This document shows, in pieces, positions 48,359 to 48,969 of a DNA stretch of 48,969 nt. Each line of letters begins with the position of its first letter. Position 1 is the first letter of the stretch. The notes under the pieces were generated by a model. The model searched no databases. It was not told the origin of the DNA and saw only the letters and a program-made list of their open reading frames with translations. The stretch covers positions 1 to 48,969 of the forward strand of contig NZ_BAHD01000028.1 in the NCBI RefSeq assembly GCF_000298215.1, given 5' to 3'. The position numbers and the translations under genes are program-made. Source of the DNA: Kineosphaera limosa NBRC 100340. GTDB taxonomy: Bacteria; Actinomycetota; Actinomycetes; Actinomycetales; Dermatophilaceae.

Positions 48359-48969
48359 GCCGTGATCCGTCCTTCTCGGTCGGGCCCGACGACCTCCGAG
48401 ATCCGAACGGCGAACTCCTCGTCGACGACGACGACCTCGCCGTGGGCGATGAGGGTGCCGTTGACGAGCACGTCGACGGGGGCGCCGGCGGCGCGGTCCA
48501 GCTCGACGATCGAACCGGGGGTCAGCCCGAGAATCTCCTGCACGGTCAGGCGGGTGCGGCCGAGCTCGACCGAGACGCCCATGATGACCTCGCGCAGCAG
48601 GTCGATGCGGCGCGGGTCGACCGGATACGGCATCGCTCCGGCCAGCGGCTGGAAGGTCGCGCCGGTGGCCATGCCCTGCAGCTGCGCCTGCTGGGCCGCG
48701 TAGGCCTGCGCGTGCGCGGCCATCGCCGCCTGCTGCGCCGCGCTCGGATAGGCGCCCTGCCCCATCTGGGCCGCCATCGCGGCCACCATGGCGGGGTCCA
48801 TGCCCGGCACGCCGAAGCCGGCCATCCCCGGCATGCCGCCCTGGCCGTTGGCGTCATCGACCCCGAAGGCCGCGCCCGGCGCCTGCTCGCCCGATGGCTC
48901 CTGCGCCTGCGCGGCCGCACCCTCGGCGGCTTCGTCGGCCGGTGCCTCGGCGCTCTCGGGGCCCTCGGC
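48355..48969 (-). CDS. fliN: Flagellar motor switch protein FliN (5' end outside window)
   Basis: The last 204 residues are visible. The C-terminal SpoA domain (about the last 80) contains VSVELGRTRLTVQEILGLTP and GSIVELDRAAGAPVDVLVNG, the FliN hallmark. A long Ala/Gln/Met-rich low-complexity region (AAQQAAMAAHAQAYAAQQAQ) precedes it, and before that comes an acidic Ala/Glu/Pro tract that continues past the edge. The true start is not visible. FliN forms the lower C-ring with FliM and docks export chaperones. Confidence 0.9.
   Translation of the reverse strand, partial: AEGPESAEAPADEAAEGAAAQAQEPSGEQAPGAAFGVDDANGQGGMPGMAGFGVPGMDPAMVAAMAAQMGQGAYPSAAQQAAMAAHAQAYAAQQAQLQGMATGATFQPLAGAMPYPVDPRRIDLLREVIMGVSVELGRTRLTVQEILGLTPGSIVELDRAAGAPVDVLVNGTLIAHGEVVVVDEEFAVRISEVVGPDREGRITA

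Overview
The window is very GC-rich, uses GTG starts often, and carries a set of genes that together point to a motile, high-GC actinomycete (Actinomycetota). The markers are mycothiol synthase (mshD), a GlnR-type nitrogen regulator next to mshD, a mycobacteria-like ppk1-mutT1 pair, an XRE regulator followed by an HBHA-like gene, a DUF3516 Ski2-like helicase, and the GlgE-independent trehalose enzymes TreY/TreZ. A flagellar export operon shows that the cell swims, so it is not a mycobacterium or a typical streptomycete. A motile Micrococcales lineage is plausible, but the species cannot be named from the sequence alone. I see no rRNA, CRISPR array, prophage or insertion sequence.

Layout. 1-4151 (minus): HBHA-like gene (cut by the window edge) and its XRE regulator, then YgfZ, nitrobindin, a membrane protein and a MoaD/ThiS-like protein. 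4303-9448 (plus): glnR, mshD, ppk1, mutT1. 9449-9706: an intergenic region with strong secondary structure. 9707-14421 (minus): a small zinc-ribbon-like protein and the pstSCAB phosphate importer, with a clear PHO box upstream of pstS. 14500-23337 (minus): a hypothetical gene, treZ, treY, an acetyltransferase and a large helicase. 23440-27698 (plus): three overlapping genes for CoA-thioester chemistry (acyl-CoA dehydrogenase, NDP-forming CoA ligase, CaiD-like hydratase). 27748-29019 (minus): threonine dehydratase. 29286: tRNA-Lys. 29474-31513 (minus): a candidate toxin-antitoxin pair, then the uncharacterised DUF2786 / TIGR04338-like metallohydrolase pair joined by a His/Asp-rich repeat. 31713-36897: an alpha/beta hydrolase (plus), a secreted or anchored protein, a histidine phosphatase and a KtrAB potassium channel (all minus). 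36992-39512 (minus): aldo-keto reductase and glyA. 39655-39907 (minus): tRNA-Glu, tRNA-Asp, tRNA-Phe. 40090-41142 (minus): PHP hydrolase. 41439-42101 (plus): GntR regulator. 42172-48969 (minus): flagellar export genes fliN-fliO-fliP-fliQ-fliR-flhB-flhA and a small membrane protein.

How parts fit together. The pst operon, ppk1 and mutT1 form a phosphate and polyphosphate neighbourhood beside the nitrogen regulator GlnR. TreY and TreZ convert maltodextrin to trehalose. The CoA module looks able to activate, oxidise and hydrate an unsaturated acyl-CoA, and the strong CaiD likeness suggests a carnitine-like substrate. The flagellar genes encode the membrane export gate (FliPQR-FlhBA) and part of the switch (FliN).

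Most interesting for follow-up: a candidate structured small RNA with an ECF-sigma-like promoter (about 9509-9678); a possible frameshift-linked His/Asp-rich tail on a metallohydrolase (30937-31046); a 69-bp palindromic repeat family (1265 and 29146); an 11-bp tandem repeat that puts stop codons in all six frames between convergent genes (32621-32664); a compact toxin-antitoxin locus with an overlapping promoter and operator; and an FlhB whose self-cleavage motif reads NPAH instead of NPTH. Starts often lie 6-7 bases after a TANNNT-like box, so leaderless transcripts are probably common here.
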